Source: JAJXWB01 sp046349085 (lineage in GTDB: Bacteria; Pseudomonadota; Alphaproteobacteria; Rhizobiales; Beijerinckiaceae). From it: a DNA stretch of 64,000 nucleotides. The DNA lies in the NCBI GenBank assembly GCA_046349085.1, contig JAXMDA010000007.1, forward strand, positions 62,001 to 126,000, given 5' to 3'. Below are positions 7,554 to 16,380 of the stretch, in pieces (within the stretch, counting starts at the first letter, position 1; the number at the start of each line of letters is the position of its first letter). A model generated the notes under the pieces. That model ran no database searches. It saw only the letters and a list, made by a program, of their open reading frames with translations, and was not told the DNA's origin. The position numbers and the translations under genes were made by a program.

Positions 7554-9386
7554 GTGAGCGTAGTTTCCGTCATCGAGCAGCGTATCGCGGATTTCGCGAT
7601 TGCTCAGGCGCCGGCCGGCGCCGTCGAACGCGCGCGGCTCAAGGCGTTCGTCGCCGTTCGCCTCGGGCTCTCGGCCATTCTCATGATCGCCGCGCCGGTC
7701 TGGCTGCTGGCGGTGGCCCCGCCGCCGTCGTGGCAATGCGTGGCCTTCGCCGGCCTGCTCGCCCCCGTCGCTGCGATTTTCGCGCTGTCGCGCGGCGCCT
7801 CCCTCGAAACCGCCCAGATGGCGTCGGTCGCCGGACTGCTCGCTTTCGCCGCCGCTCTCGCCTTCGGAGGCCCGTCCTTCTCGGCTCTCGCCTTCGTCGC
7901 CGCGCTGCTCGCGATGCTGGAAGCCGCCAGTTCCTCCAACATCCGGCTCGTGCTTGCCGCGGCAATTGCCGCAGGCTGCGGCGCGGCGGCCGCCGCGCTC
8001 GCCGGCGTCGCGCCGACCGGGCCGGCTCTGTCCGAGCCTGCGCTGGCCGCCATTCTCGCCGCCATGATCGCCTACGCCTGCGCGCTCGGCTGGTCCATGG
8101 CCTATGTCGGCGCCGTCGCCATGTACGGCGAGCGTCGCGAAACGCTGCGCCACGAGGCGCTCGCCCAGACCATCGGCGATCTCGTGCTGCGCCAGGACCG
8201 CGACGGTTCGGTCGTTTACGCGAGCAACGAATCCTTCGCCCTTTTCGGCCTCGCGCCGCGCGAACTGATGGGACGCGGGCTGTTCGAACGCATCCACGTC
8301 GCCGATCGCCCGGCCTTCCTCAGCGCCATCGCCGACGCGCTCGCCGGCGACGCGACCGCGATCTGCCAGGTGCGGCTGCGTCGCGGCGCGCTGAACGAAC
8401 AGGACGCCGCATTCGCCGAGCCGAATTTCGCCTGGATCGAGCTGCGCGCGCACAATCTGCCGCAGGAGCGTCGCGCCAGCGATCCCAACGATCGCGCCGC
8501 CGTCGTGACGATCGTGCGCGACGTGACGCGCGCCCGCCAGGCGGAGGAGGACATCGTCCACGCGCGCGAAAATGCGGAACAGGCCAACATCTGGAAGGAC
8601 CGCTTCCTCGCCAACGTCAGCCACGAATTGCGCACGCCGCTCAACGCCATCATCGGCTTTGCGGAAATCCTGACCAACGAGGACATCGTTCCGACCGATC
8701 CCGCGCGCCGCAAGGAATATGCGCAGATCATCCATTCCTCCGGCCATCATCTGCTGGAAGTCGTCAACTCGATCCTCGACGTCTCCAAGATCGACGCCGG
8801 CTCCTTCGACATCGTCACCGAACCCTTTGCGCTGCCGCCGCTGCTCGACCAGTGCTGCGACATGATCGGGCTGAAGGCGTCGCAGGCCAATGTCGAGGTC
8901 GTGCGGGATTATTCGCGCGCCATGGACGAGATCGTCGCCGACAAGCGCGCCTGCAAGCAGATCGTCATCAATCTCATGTCCAACGCCGTGAAGTTCACGC
9001 CCGCCGGCGGCCGCGTGACGCTGAGCGCGCGCCCGGAGGGCAACAGCTTCGTCGTGAGCGTTTCCGACACGGGCATCGGCATCGCCGCGAAGGATCTGAG
9101 CCACATCGGCGATCCCTTCTTCCAGGCGCATAATTCGACCACCCGTCCCTACGAGGGCACGGGGCTTGGCCTCTCGCTCGTGCGCGGTCTCGTCGGCCTG
9201 CATGGCGGCGCGATCTCGGTGGAAAGCGCGGTCGGGCAGGGCACTACGGTCACCGTGCGCCTGCCGGCCCACTGCGTGACGGCGCATGGCGGGTCGCGGC
9301 TCGCCAGGATCGAAACGTTTGCACGGCGCGGCGGCGCGCCTGCGTCAGATATTGCACATCCGGAAATGGTGAAGAAAATTGCGTAA
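7554..9386 (+). CDS. Membrane PAS-domain sensor histidine kinase, DivJ-like
   Basis: The 610-aa product has a six- to seven-helix membrane domain (about residues 30-205), a PAS domain (about 215-345), a HisKA segment with the phosphorylated His in FLANVSHELRTPLNAII, and a complete ATPase domain (N box LMSNAVKFTP, G1 SDTGIGI, G2 GTGLGLSL). Multi-helix sensor plus PAS plus PleC/DivJ-type H box is the layout of DivJ, which phosphorylates the cell-fate regulator DivK. Alternatives are other PdhS-family kinases. The GTG at 7554 is chosen for its GGGGGT site 5 bases upstream. No response regulator is adjacent, as expected for DivJ. Confidence 0.7.
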   Translation: MSVVSVIEQRIADFAIAQAPAGAVERARLKAFVAVRLGLSAILMIAAPVWLLAVAPPPSWQCVAFAGLLAPVAAIFALSRGASLETAQMASVAGLLAFAAALAFGGPSFSALAFVAALLAMLEAASSSNIRLVLAAAIAAGCGAAAAALAGVAPTGPALSEPALAAILAAMIAYACALGWSMAYVGAVAMYGERRETLRHEALAQTIGDLVLRQDRDGSVVYASNESFALFGLAPRELMGRGLFERIHVADRPAFLSAIADALAGDATAICQVRLRRGALNEQDAAFAEPNFAWIELRAHNLPQERRASDPNDRAAVVTIVRDVTRARQAEEDIVHARENAEQANIWKDRFLANVSHELRTPLNAIIGFAEILTNEDIVPTDPARRKEYAQIIHSSGHHLLEVVNSILDVSKIDAGSFDIVTEPFALPPLLDQCCDMIGLKASQANVEVVRDYSRAMDEIVADKRACKQIVINLMSNAVKFTPAGGRVTLSARPEGNSFVVSVSDTGIGIAAKDLSHIGDPFFQAHNSTTRPYEGTGLGLSLVRGLVGLHGGAISVESAVGQGTTVTVRLPAHCVTAHGGSRLARIETFARRGGAPASDIAHPEMVKKIA

Positions 9387-10149
9387 GGCTGCGCGGAAAG
9401 AACTCGACTTCGATCTGGACTATGACGACCAAGCGCCGGCCGAGACGCGCAAGCCGAAGCGCGCGCGCATTTCCGCGACGCGCGTCGGCCTGTTCGGTCT
9501 CGGCGCGTTATCGCTCGCCATTGTCGTGAACGCCGCCTTCCTCCAGGATCAGCGCCGTTCGGCGCCGCTGTTCAAGATCACGCTCGCCGAGCCGGAAACG
9601 AAACCGGTTCAGCCGCCGGCGTTGCAGCCGCTGCCGCCGCCCCGCGTCGTGGAGGCCGCCCCGCAGCCCGCAGCGAAGATCGTTCCTCCCGAACCGCCGC
9701 GCGCGGCGACCGCCTCGAAGGTTGACCTTATCGCGCGCGAGATCGGCCGCAGCGATCCCATCGCGCGCGAGATTGCGCGCGGCGACGCGCCGGCGCCGCG
9801 AGTCGAAAAGCCTGCGCCGGCCGAGAAGCCGGCCGCCGCTGAAAAGCAGCAGCGCCCCGCCGCCGCCCGCGTCGAGCCGCGCCACAACGACGCGATTGCC
9901 GGCCTCATCGAAAAGTCGGGCGCCTCGTCGTCGCGCCAGGCGCGCGAGCCGGAGGCTTCCGACGTGCTCGCCGCGCAGCGCGCGCTGCAGCGCCTGGGCT
10001 TTGTCATCCGCCCGAGCGGCGTGTTCGATGCGACGACGCGCCAGGCGATCGCGCAATTCGAGCGCGACCGCAAAATGCCGGCGCGCGGCGAACTGACGCC
10101 TGCGGTCAAGCGCGAACTCGCGCGTCTCGCCTCGGGCGAGGCGCAATGA
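9379..10149 (+). CDS. Membrane-anchored peptidoglycan-binding domain protein
   Basis: The 256-aa product starts at a TTG overlapping the kinase stop by 8 bases. A basic cytoplasmic head is followed by one membrane helix (about 35-52), a Pro/Ala/Glu-rich periplasmic linker to about 190, and a C-terminal PG_binding_1 domain (about 193-250: LAAQRALQRLGF...GVFDATTRQAI). The overlap implies translational coupling with the DivJ-like kinase. It probably links the envelope to peptidoglycan; no enzymatic residues are present. Confidence 0.8.
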   Translation: MRKAARKELDFDLDYDDQAPAETRKPKRARISATRVGLFGLGALSLAIVVNAAFLQDQRRSAPLFKITLAEPETKPVQPPALQPLPPPRVVEAAPQPAAKIVPPEPPRAATASKVDLIAREIGRSDPIAREIARGDAPAPRVEKPAPAEKPAAAEKQQRPAAARVEPRHNDAIAGLIEKSGASSSRQAREPEASDVLAAQRALQRLGFVIRPSGVFDATTRQAIAQFERDRKMPARGELTPAVKRELARLASGEAQ

Positions 10150-10150
10150 C

Positions 10151-10486
10151 GTGCGACTGCGCGCCGACATATTCGTCGCCGCCCTGATCCGCCGCGCGCA
10201 GGTCGCCGGCGCCTACGCCACGCTCAGGCGTCGCGGCGCGTCCGAAGCCGGCGCGATCTTCGTGCGCGTCGATCGGCTCGACGGAACCTCGGCGCTGTTC
10301 GGCCCCGCGCCGCAAAGCGAGATCGGCGAGGACGGCGACCGCCTGTTTCATCGTATGCACAAGGACGAGTGGGTCGAAAATCTTGCCGTCGAGGATCGTC
10401 TGCGTCGCGAGCTGAATTTCGATCCCGATCTCTGGATCGTCGATATCGAGGACCGGCAGGGACGCGATTTTTTCAAGCCCGATTGA
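10151..10486 (+). CDS. DUF1491 family protein
   Basis: The 111-aa product matches DUF1491, a short alphaproteobacterial family, in its start (RLRADIFVAALIRR) and central ALFGPAP segment. The GTG start is 2 bases past the preceding stop, so it is cotranscribed with the kinase and the peptidoglycan-binding protein. Function is unknown. Its last 14 coding bases overlap the end of the convergent DUF2336 gene. Confidence 0.8.
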   Translation: MRLRADIFVAALIRRAQVAGAYATLRRRGASEAGAIFVRVDRLDGTSALFGPAPQSEIGEDGDRLFHRMHKDEWVENLAVEDRLRRELNFDPDLWIVDIEDRQGRDFFKPD

Positions 10487-11570
10487 TCGGTCGTTTCGTC
10501 GCCGTTTCCGCAAATGCCGGCGCTTTCCCGCCCTGCCTCCGCGCGCCGGGATTCGCGCTCGCGTATTCGTTCGTCGTCATCAGTTGCTTTCCGGGAACGA
10601 GCGAGGCGATGACGGCGCACGCGGCGTCCGGCGGCGCCTGCAGCGCAAGGCGCAGGCCCGACATGGGATCGGCGAGTGCGGCTGCGAGGTCGCGGCGCAG
10701 CGCCAGAAGAGGGCGCTCGCTTTCCGTGGCCGACAGTCCCATGGCGGCGAAGATCAGCGCCAGAGGCTCGCCGCTCTCGTCCAGCGCCAGGCGCTCCACC
10801 GTCGCGCGTCCAACGCGCAGCGCGCGGGCGACAATCGAGCAGAAGCGGGCAAGATCGCCTGCTTCCGCTGCGCCGAGCGCGTCGAGGAGCACGGCGTCGA
10901 ATGCGCCGACGGGATCGCGCGCGCCGGACATGTTCAGGCGCACGGCGTCGAGCAGGATGCGGCGGCGCGCCGCGGAATCCGCCGAAAGAAAAAGCGCGCT
11001 CCTGTCGAGCGCGGTTTCGCCGCGCGCAAGCAGCAGGCGCCCGAGCTCGAGATCGACGCGCGCCCGCTGCGTCAGCGCGATCAGCGCGCCGCGATCGATC
11101 AAGGCGGACCTGTTGCCTGCGAGCGCGCGCAACACTTCCGCTTCGAGACGACGCGCCAGCGCGCCGACGATCGTACGGTCGATGTCCTCGCGCGCGGCGA
11201 TGGCGGCGGCCTCGCAGGCTTCGCCGGCGACGGCGCGGTCGAGCAGCAGGCGCGCGGGCAGGGCGGGCGCGCTCGCCAGAACGAGCGCTGCGATCTCGGG
11301 CCCGCGCGCGATCAGCCCCGCAAGCACCCTTGCCGGCGCCGCACGGCACGGCGCGAGCCGCTCGGCGACGCGCAGCGCGGTCGGCGCATCCATTTGCGAA
11401 AGCGCGCCGAGCATCAACTCTTCGTAGCGCGCGCAGCAGGCAGCATCGGGCGCGGGCATGGAGACGAAGCGATCCGTCGCCACGCGCGCGGCGACTCCTT
11501 CGAAGTTCAACGACTGCGCCCGCCCGGTGGCTGTGAGCGCCTTCAGGCGCTTCCGCAACGTCTCGTCCAT
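10473..11570 (-). CDS. DUF2336-like helical repeat protein
   Basis: The 365-aa product is almost entirely alpha-helical, with HEAT-like repeated units rich in Ala, Leu and Arg (for example LAGLIARGPEIAALVLAS). The pattern matches DUF2336, an uncharacterised alphaproteobacterial family. The ATG at 11570 (MDETLRKRL) is preferred; the frame extends to 11642, but the extra residues are not family-like. No catalytic motif is seen. Confidence 0.65.
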   Translation of the reverse strand: MDETLRKRLKALTATGRAQSLNFEGVAARVATDRFVSMPAPDAACCARYEELMLGALSQMDAPTALRVAERLAPCRAAPARVLAGLIARGPEIAALVLASAPALPARLLLDRAVAGEACEAAAIAAREDIDRTIVGALARRLEAEVLRALAGNRSALIDRGALIALTQRARVDLELGRLLLARGETALDRSALFLSADSAARRRILLDAVRLNMSGARDPVGAFDAVLLDALGAAEAGDLARFCSIVARALRVGRATVERLALDESGEPLALIFAAMGLSATESERPLLALRRDLAAALADPMSGLRLALQAPPDAACAVIASLVPGKQLMTTNEYASANPGARRQGGKAPAFAETATKRPINRA

Positions 11571-11711
11571 TGTGTTGCACGCCTGCCTCAGCGATGATGG
11601 ATTCCACAATTGAATCGCATTCGTTGACACAAAGTTAACCATCGCGAATCGACACTTGCGGGCAAGGCGCGCTACCGGCCGAATTTCATGGCGCGCGTCG
11701 GAGACGGACAG

Positions 11712-11918
11712 ATGGCCGAGATGCTAATTTTCCGGGCGCGGCCCCGCAGCGAACACGAGGTCGGTACGCGTTACGCCGAAGGCGCAAAGATTCTTTTCTT
11801 CACAGGCGTCCGTTACATGCGCATGGAAGACGACGCGCAGCCGATAGCAGCGCGCAAGTCGCCGCGCGGCGCCGGCAAGCCGACAGCGCCGCGCCGCCCG
11901 CCGCGCAAACGCGCCTGA
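11712..11918 (+). CDS. Small conserved-looking basic protein
   Basis: The 68-aa product has a compact core (ILFFTGVRYMRM) and a very basic Lys/Arg/Pro tail. A GGAGACGG site supports the ATG at 11712; another in-frame ATG lies at 11688. I recall similar small proteins in Rhizobiales, but no function. The basic tail could bind nucleic acid. Confidence 0.5.
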   Translation: MAEMLIFRARPRSEHEVGTRYAEGAKILFFTGVRYMRMEDDAQPIAARKSPRGAGKPTAPRRPPRKRA

Positions 11919-11924
11919 TCTGGA

Positions 11925-12482
11925 TTATTCGCGCTCCGCCTGGCAGATCACGGCGTTAGCCGCCTGACGCGCGGCAGGACGGCCGCCCGGCTGTTCGATC
12001 AGCGCGCGCACCAGCACGAAGCCGGTCTGCGTCGGCGGCGTGAGCCGCAACTCCTGCGGCGTCTGATCTTCAGGGTCGCTTGCTTCGACCGTGTCGAGCT
12101 GACGCGGCGTCAGGAGCCGCACGTCGATGCGTCCGCGCAGCGCCGCCCGGTCCGTCGTCGAATAGAAGATGCGTCCGGTGCGGTCGTGGAAGGAAATCGC
12201 GACCAGCGCGTCGGCCGTCACGTTGGAGCGCACACGCGTCGCGCCGAGATCCAGATCGTAGTGGCAGACCGAATATTCCGCCTGCTGGTCCTGATACGGC
12301 ATCGATTGCGCGACGCTGGCGTCCGGCAGCGCGGTCAACCCGTTCGAGCGCCCGCCGAGCCGCGCATAAGCGTCATTCTGCGCAAAGCTCGGCATCAGCA
12401 GGACCGAGGAAATATGGACGATGCCCGCAAGGAAGAGCGCGCCGAGCGCCCAGGGCAGGACGATGGGGCCGCGTTCGCGCAT
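11925..12482 (-). CDS. DUF1254-like membrane-anchored protein
   Basis: The 185-aa product has one N-terminal membrane helix (about 8-28) and a periplasmic domain. It lies 2 bp downstream of the DUF1214 gene on the same strand, and this pairing is typical of Rhizobiales. I assign the DUF1254 family from context and overall pattern. The ATG at 12482 (MRERGPIV) is the family-like start. The pair lies beside a penicillin-binding protein gene, suggesting an envelope role. Confidence 0.7.
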   Translation of the reverse strand: MRERGPIVLPWALGALFLAGIVHISSVLLMPSFAQNDAYARLGGRSNGLTALPDASVAQSMPYQDQQAEYSVCHYDLDLGATRVRSNVTADALVAISFHDRTGRIFYSTTDRAALRGRIDVRLLTPRQLDTVEASDPEDQTPQELRLTPPTQTGFVLVRALIEQPGGRPAARQAANAVICQAERE

Positions 12483-12484
12483 CC

Positions 12485-13111
12485 TCACCGGCAGGCTCCG
12501 CGCGTGATCGACAGGAGGCTCAGGCCTTCCAGCGAGGTTTGCGTCGGGCTGACGTTCGTGTCGTAGAGATTGAGCGAGATCGCAAACGGCGCGCCGCCCG
12601 CCGTCGACAGCCAGTTGCCGGCGCGCGCCGACGGCGCGACGACGATTTCGAAATCGCCTTTCGCCGAGCGCAGCAACTGATCGGAGGACAGCGACCTGCG
12701 GCCGGGACCGGGCGCCAGCAGCCGCCCGTCGGGCGTGAAGAGATTGAGCGTCCACAGACGCGCGACCGGAGGCGAGCCGGCGAGCCTGTATTCACAGGCG
12801 CCGTCGAGCGGACGGTCCTCGTCGTCGGTCGTGGCCACGAAGGAGAGCCCTTCGCCATTGCCGAGCGGCGTCGCCGCCTGCCGCGCGATGATGGCGCGCG
12901 CATAGGGGTCGGCGTCCGCAGAACCGGCCTTCGGCCATGACGTCCAGGGTCCGGAATGCGCCGCGCCGAAGGGGAAGGCGCCGAAGGTCGCAACGAAGGT
13001 CGCGGCGAGCCCGAGCCCGACGCCGACAAGACCGGCAATTGCAGATTTCGCATAGGCGCCGAGGCGCGAGCGAGTCTCATCGACGCTTTGGAAGTGATGC
13101 GCGATGCTCAT
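12485..13111 (-). CDS. DUF1214 domain membrane-anchored protein
   Basis: The 208-aa product has a membrane helix (about 23-47) and a C-terminal DUF1214 domain (about 115-205) with the typical LWTLNLFTPDGRLLAPGPGR and YDTNVSP segments. It sits 6 bp after the penicillin-binding protein gene and 2 bp before the DUF1254-like gene, so all three are likely one operon. The biochemical function of the domain is unknown. Confidence 0.8.
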   Translation of the reverse strand: MSIAHHFQSVDETRSRLGAYAKSAIAGLVGVGLGLAATFVATFGAFPFGAAHSGPWTSWPKAGSADADPYARAIIARQAATPLGNGEGLSFVATTDDEDRPLDGACEYRLAGSPPVARLWTLNLFTPDGRLLAPGPGRRSLSSDQLLRSAKGDFEIVVAPSARAGNWLSTAGGAPFAISLNLYDTNVSPTQTSLEGLSLLSITRGACR

Positions 13112-13117
13112 CCAGCG

Positions 13118-15352
13118 TTACTCGCTCGCGCCGAGGGCGCGGAAGCGACGCGCGTCGTCGGGCCGCCCGAGGTCCGCGCGACGACCGTCCGCGGCGCGGA
13201 ACAGGCGCTGCACGGCGCCCAGCGCTTCGTCCGTCTGGCGCGAAAGGGTCGATGGCGCGGTCACGACAAAACCCTCCGGCCCCTTGGCGGCGCCGGCGGG
13301 CGCGGCCTGCGCGACCGGCGTCGCGCTCGGCAGGGGAACGCCGGGCAGGGGCTTGGGCTCGAGGCCCCGGTGGGCGAACAGCATGACGTCGTGCCATGTC
13401 TGCGCCGGCAGCGAGCCGCCGGTCATGTTGGCCATCGGCGTGTCGTCGTCGTTGCCATACCAGACGCAGCCGGTGAGCGCGGCGGTGAAGCCGCAGAACC
13501 AGGCGTCCTTGTAGCCGTTCGTCGTGCCGGTCTTGCCGCCCTGCGCGAATCCGAGGCCGAGTTCGGCGCGCCGCGCGGTGCCGGCCTGCACGACCTGCGT
13601 CAGCATGGTGTTGAGCTCGGCGATCTTGTTTTCCGGGATCGCCTGCACCGGCTTCTGGCCGTCGTCGTCGAAGCGATAGATGATGTCGCCCTTGCTGTTG
13701 CGGATGTCGACCGCCGCATGCAGGGAGATGCGCTTGCCGCCATTGGCGAAGGCGGCGTAGGCGGCCGAATGTTCGATGACCGTCACTTCGTCCGCGCCGA
13801 TCGGCATGGACACCGTGTCGATCAGCGGCGCGGTGACGCCGAGCTTGCGCGCCGTATCGACGATCTTCGCGCGGCCTTCCTTGGCGGCCTGGAACACGCC
13901 CTTCTTCTGGTCGCCGATGGCGATCGACAATTTGACAGCGATCGTGTTGAGCGACTTGGCGAGCGCGATGGTGAGCGGCACCGAGCCCGCAAATCCGCCG
14001 CCGTAGTTCCTCGGACACCAATTGCCGAGGCAGACCGGCCCGTCGACCACGATCGTGCTCGGCGTGAATTTGCCGCTCATCAGCGCGGTCAGATAGACGT
14101 AGGGCTTGAACGAGGAGCCGGGCTGGCGCAGCGCGTCGGTCGCGCGGTTGAACTGGCTCGCGCCATAGTCGCGTCCGCCGACGATGGCCCGCACGGCGCC
14201 CGTTCCCGATTCTATCACCACCATCGCCGACTGCTTGGCGTGATAGGCGCGCCCGTGTTCGCGCAATTGTTCCTCGATCGTGTCGTCCGCCTTGATCTGC
14301 ACGGCCGAGTCGAGCGCGGTGCGCACCGTCAGCACGCGGTCCGATCCGAGCTTGCCGGCAAGGGCCAGTCGTTTGACCTCCTGGAAGGCCCAGTCGAGAT
14401 ACCAGTCCGGCGAATCGACGCGTTCGCGCTCCACGGGCGTGGCGGGGTTGCGCAGCGCCGTGAATATCTGGCTCTGCGTCATGAAGCCGGCGTCGACGAG
14501 ATTGTTGAGCACGTCTGCCGCGCGCGCGCGGGCCGCCGGCAGGTTGACGTGCGGCGCGAATTTGGTCGGCGCCTTGAACAGGCCCGCGAGCATCGCCGCT
14601 TCCGCCAGCGTCACGTCCTTGATCGACTTGCCGAAGTAGAACTCGGCCGCCGCCTGCACGCCGAACGTGCCGCCGCCCATGTAGGCGCGATCGAGATAGA
14701 GCTTCAGGATTTCGCGCTTCGAGAGACGCGCCTCCAGCCACATGGCCAGGAACACTTCGCGGATCTTGCGCTCGATCGACCGCTCGTTGTTGAGAAAGAG
14801 GTTCTTGGCGAGCTGCTGCGTCAGCGTCGAGCCGCCCTGCACGACGCCGCTGGCGCGCGCATTGGCGGTCAGCGCGCGCGCCGTGCCGATCGGGTCGACG
14901 CCCCAATGTTCGAAGAAGCGGCGATCCTCGGTCGCCAGCACCGCCTTGATGAGATGATCCGGCAGGTGGTCCAGCGCGACGGAATCGTCATGCAGGATGC
15001 CGCGCTTGCCGACCTCCTTGCCATAGCGGTCGAGGAAGGTGACGGCGAGGTCCTGCTTCTTCAGCCAGTCGTCCGAGGTTTCGCGGAACGCCATCTGCGC
15101 GAAGGTGAGCGCGATCAGCATTCCGCCGAGGCCGAGCGTCAAGGTCTCGCAGCCAAGCTCGACGCCGAGCCTCTTGAGGCCCGAGACGTGGAAGCGGTCC
15201 ATGAAGGCGGCGAAGCTGGCGAAACGGTCGCGCGCCCGACGGCTGCTCTCGTAGAACCAGCTGTCGACGAAGGAATCGAGCGCCAGCGCCGCCCGGCCAG
15301 CGCGCCTGCGCAGGCTGGCGAAAACGCCGCCTTGGTCCCCCGGTTGCCGCAA
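13118..15352 (-). CDS. Bifunctional class A penicillin-binding protein (transglycosylase/transpeptidase)
   Basis: The enzyme polymerises and cross-links peptidoglycan in the periplasm. The product has a cytoplasmic head, one membrane helix (about 70-90), a GT51 domain (EDRRFFEHWGVD, GGSTLTQQLAKN) and a transpeptidase domain with the catalytic Ser in SSFK, then SLN and KTGTT. All motifs of an active PBP1A-type enzyme are present. The start is uncertain: a TTG at 15352 has a GGGAG site 9 bases upstream, while the frame is open to 15439. It begins a likely operon with the DUF1214 and DUF1254-like genes. Confidence 0.92.
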   Translation of the reverse strand: MRQPGDQGGVFASLRRRAGRAALALDSFVDSWFYESSRRARDRFASFAAFMDRFHVSGLKRLGVELGCETLTLGLGGMLIALTFAQMAFRETSDDWLKKQDLAVTFLDRYGKEVGKRGILHDDSVALDHLPDHLIKAVLATEDRRFFEHWGVDPIGTARALTANARASGVVQGGSTLTQQLAKNLFLNNERSIERKIREVFLAMWLEARLSKREILKLYLDRAYMGGGTFGVQAAAEFYFGKSIKDVTLAEAAMLAGLFKAPTKFAPHVNLPAARARAADVLNNLVDAGFMTQSQIFTALRNPATPVERERVDSPDWYLDWAFQEVKRLALAGKLGSDRVLTVRTALDSAVQIKADDTIEEQLREHGRAYHAKQSAMVVIESGTGAVRAIVGGRDYGASQFNRATDALRQPGSSFKPYVYLTALMSGKFTPSTIVVDGPVCLGNWCPRNYGGGFAGSVPLTIALAKSLNTIAVKLSIAIGDQKKGVFQAAKEGRAKIVDTARKLGVTAPLIDTVSMPIGADEVTVIEHSAAYAAFANGGKRISLHAAVDIRNSKGDIIYRFDDDGQKPVQAIPENKIAELNTMLTQVVQAGTARRAELGLGFAQGGKTGTTNGYKDAWFCGFTAALTGCVWYGNDDDTPMANMTGGSLPAQTWHDVMLFAHRGLEPKPLPGVPLPSATPVAQAAPAGAAKGPEGFVVTAPSTLSRQTDEALGAVQRLFRAADGRRADLGRPDDARRFRALGASE

Positions 15353-15465
15353 CGTCGGTTTCTCCCGCTTAAGGCTTTCTAAACGACTTGACGCCGAGCG
15401 CAACGATGCGCAATTGCCGGATCGTGCTTTCAGGCACAATTCGTGCCTTCAGGTTCGGCGCCAGA

Positions 15466-15981
15466 ATGACGCAAATGCGACGCAAGAGCGGCAGCGCCGC
15501 CGAAGAGCCTTTCTGGCGCAAGCCATTGGGCGAACTGACCCGGCGCGAGTGGGAATCGCTCTGCGACGGGTGCGGACGCTGCTGCCTCGTCAAGCTCGAG
15601 GACGAAGACACCGGCCGCATCCACTTCACCGATGTCGCCTGCAAATTGTTCGACGCCGGGACCTGCCGCTGCCGCGATTACGCCCGCCGCGCGCGCCGGG
15701 TTCACGATTGCATCAGGCTGACGCCGGAAAACGTCGGGGAAATTCCCTGGCTGCCGCCGACCTGCGCCTATCGGCTGCGACGCGAGGGCAAGGACCTGCC
15801 GCCCTGGCACCCCCTCGTGTCCGGCGACCCCGAAACTGTCCGTCGCGCGGGCGTGTCCTGCCACGAGAAAGTCTCGGCGCTGGAGGAGGATGTTGCGCTG
15901 GACGATCTCCCCGATTTCATCGTTTCATGGCCGGGCAAATGGCCGAAGGGCGCCGGCCGGCCTCCGAAGAGGCGCGGGTGA
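15466..15981 (+). CDS. YcgN/UPF0260 family cysteine-cluster protein
   Basis: The 171-aa product is a close match to UPF0260 (YcgN): LCDGCGRCC, DEDTG, TDVACKLFD, CRCRDYARR, PPTCAYRL and EGKDLPPWHPL appear in order. The many conserved cysteines suggest a bound metal or Fe-S centre, but the role is unproven. The ATG at 15466 is one of two close candidates (also 15475). It is divergent from the penicillin-binding protein. Confidence 0.9.
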   Translation: MTQMRRKSGSAAEEPFWRKPLGELTRREWESLCDGCGRCCLVKLEDEDTGRIHFTDVACKLFDAGTCRCRDYARRARRVHDCIRLTPENVGEIPWLPPTCAYRLRREGKDLPPWHPLVSGDPETVRRAGVSCHEKVSALEEDVALDDLPDFIVSWPGKWPKGAGRPPKRRG

Positions 15982-16059
15982 GCGCGCCTGCGGCGATGAG
16001 AGGCAGGCGCTCCGGCGCGATCCTCGCGCTATGGTGAAACCGTGGGGGAGTCGCTCGCG

Positions 16060-16377
16060 ATGCTGAAATCTACCTTGGCCGGCTTCGGCCTGATCGTCCT
16101 TTTGACCGCGCCGGCTCTCGCCGAGCCGACGAATGGGCGCAGGGTCGCGCAGGACCAGTGCGCGAAATGCCATGATGTCGGCGTCGGGGCGCCGGTTCCG
16201 GGCCGCGAAGGCCCGAGCTTCGTCGATATCGGCAAGATGGCGTCCACTACCGAGCTGTCGCTCAAGGTGTTCCTGCGGTCCTCCCACAGGAACATGCCGA
16301 ACCTGATCCTGACCGACGACGAGGCCGACGCGCTCGTGTCCTACATCCTGGAACTCGGCGGGAAGGGCCGCAGCTAG
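16060..16377 (+). CDS. Small secreted class I cytochrome c
   Basis: The 105-aa product has an N-terminal signal sequence cleaved near ALAEP and one haem motif CAKCH. The likely axial Met lies in RNMPNL. It resembles small periplasmic electron carriers. The ATG at 16060 follows a GGGGGAG site; a GTG at 16042 is also possible. The ccmE/ccmH genes further along the window belong to the machinery that would attach its haem. Confidence 0.87.
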   Translation: MLKSTLAGFGLIVLLTAPALAEPTNGRRVAQDQCAKCHDVGVGAPVPGREGPSFVDIGKMASTTELSLKVFLRSSHRNMPNLILTDDEADALVSYILELGGKGRS

Positions 16378-16380
16378 GGC

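Noticed and set aside
12956..15382. Open frame of 808 codons on the plus strand opposite the penicillin-binding protein
   Set aside because: It mirrors the GC-rich codon pattern of the real gene, has no domain and is antisense to a protein with all catalytic motifs.
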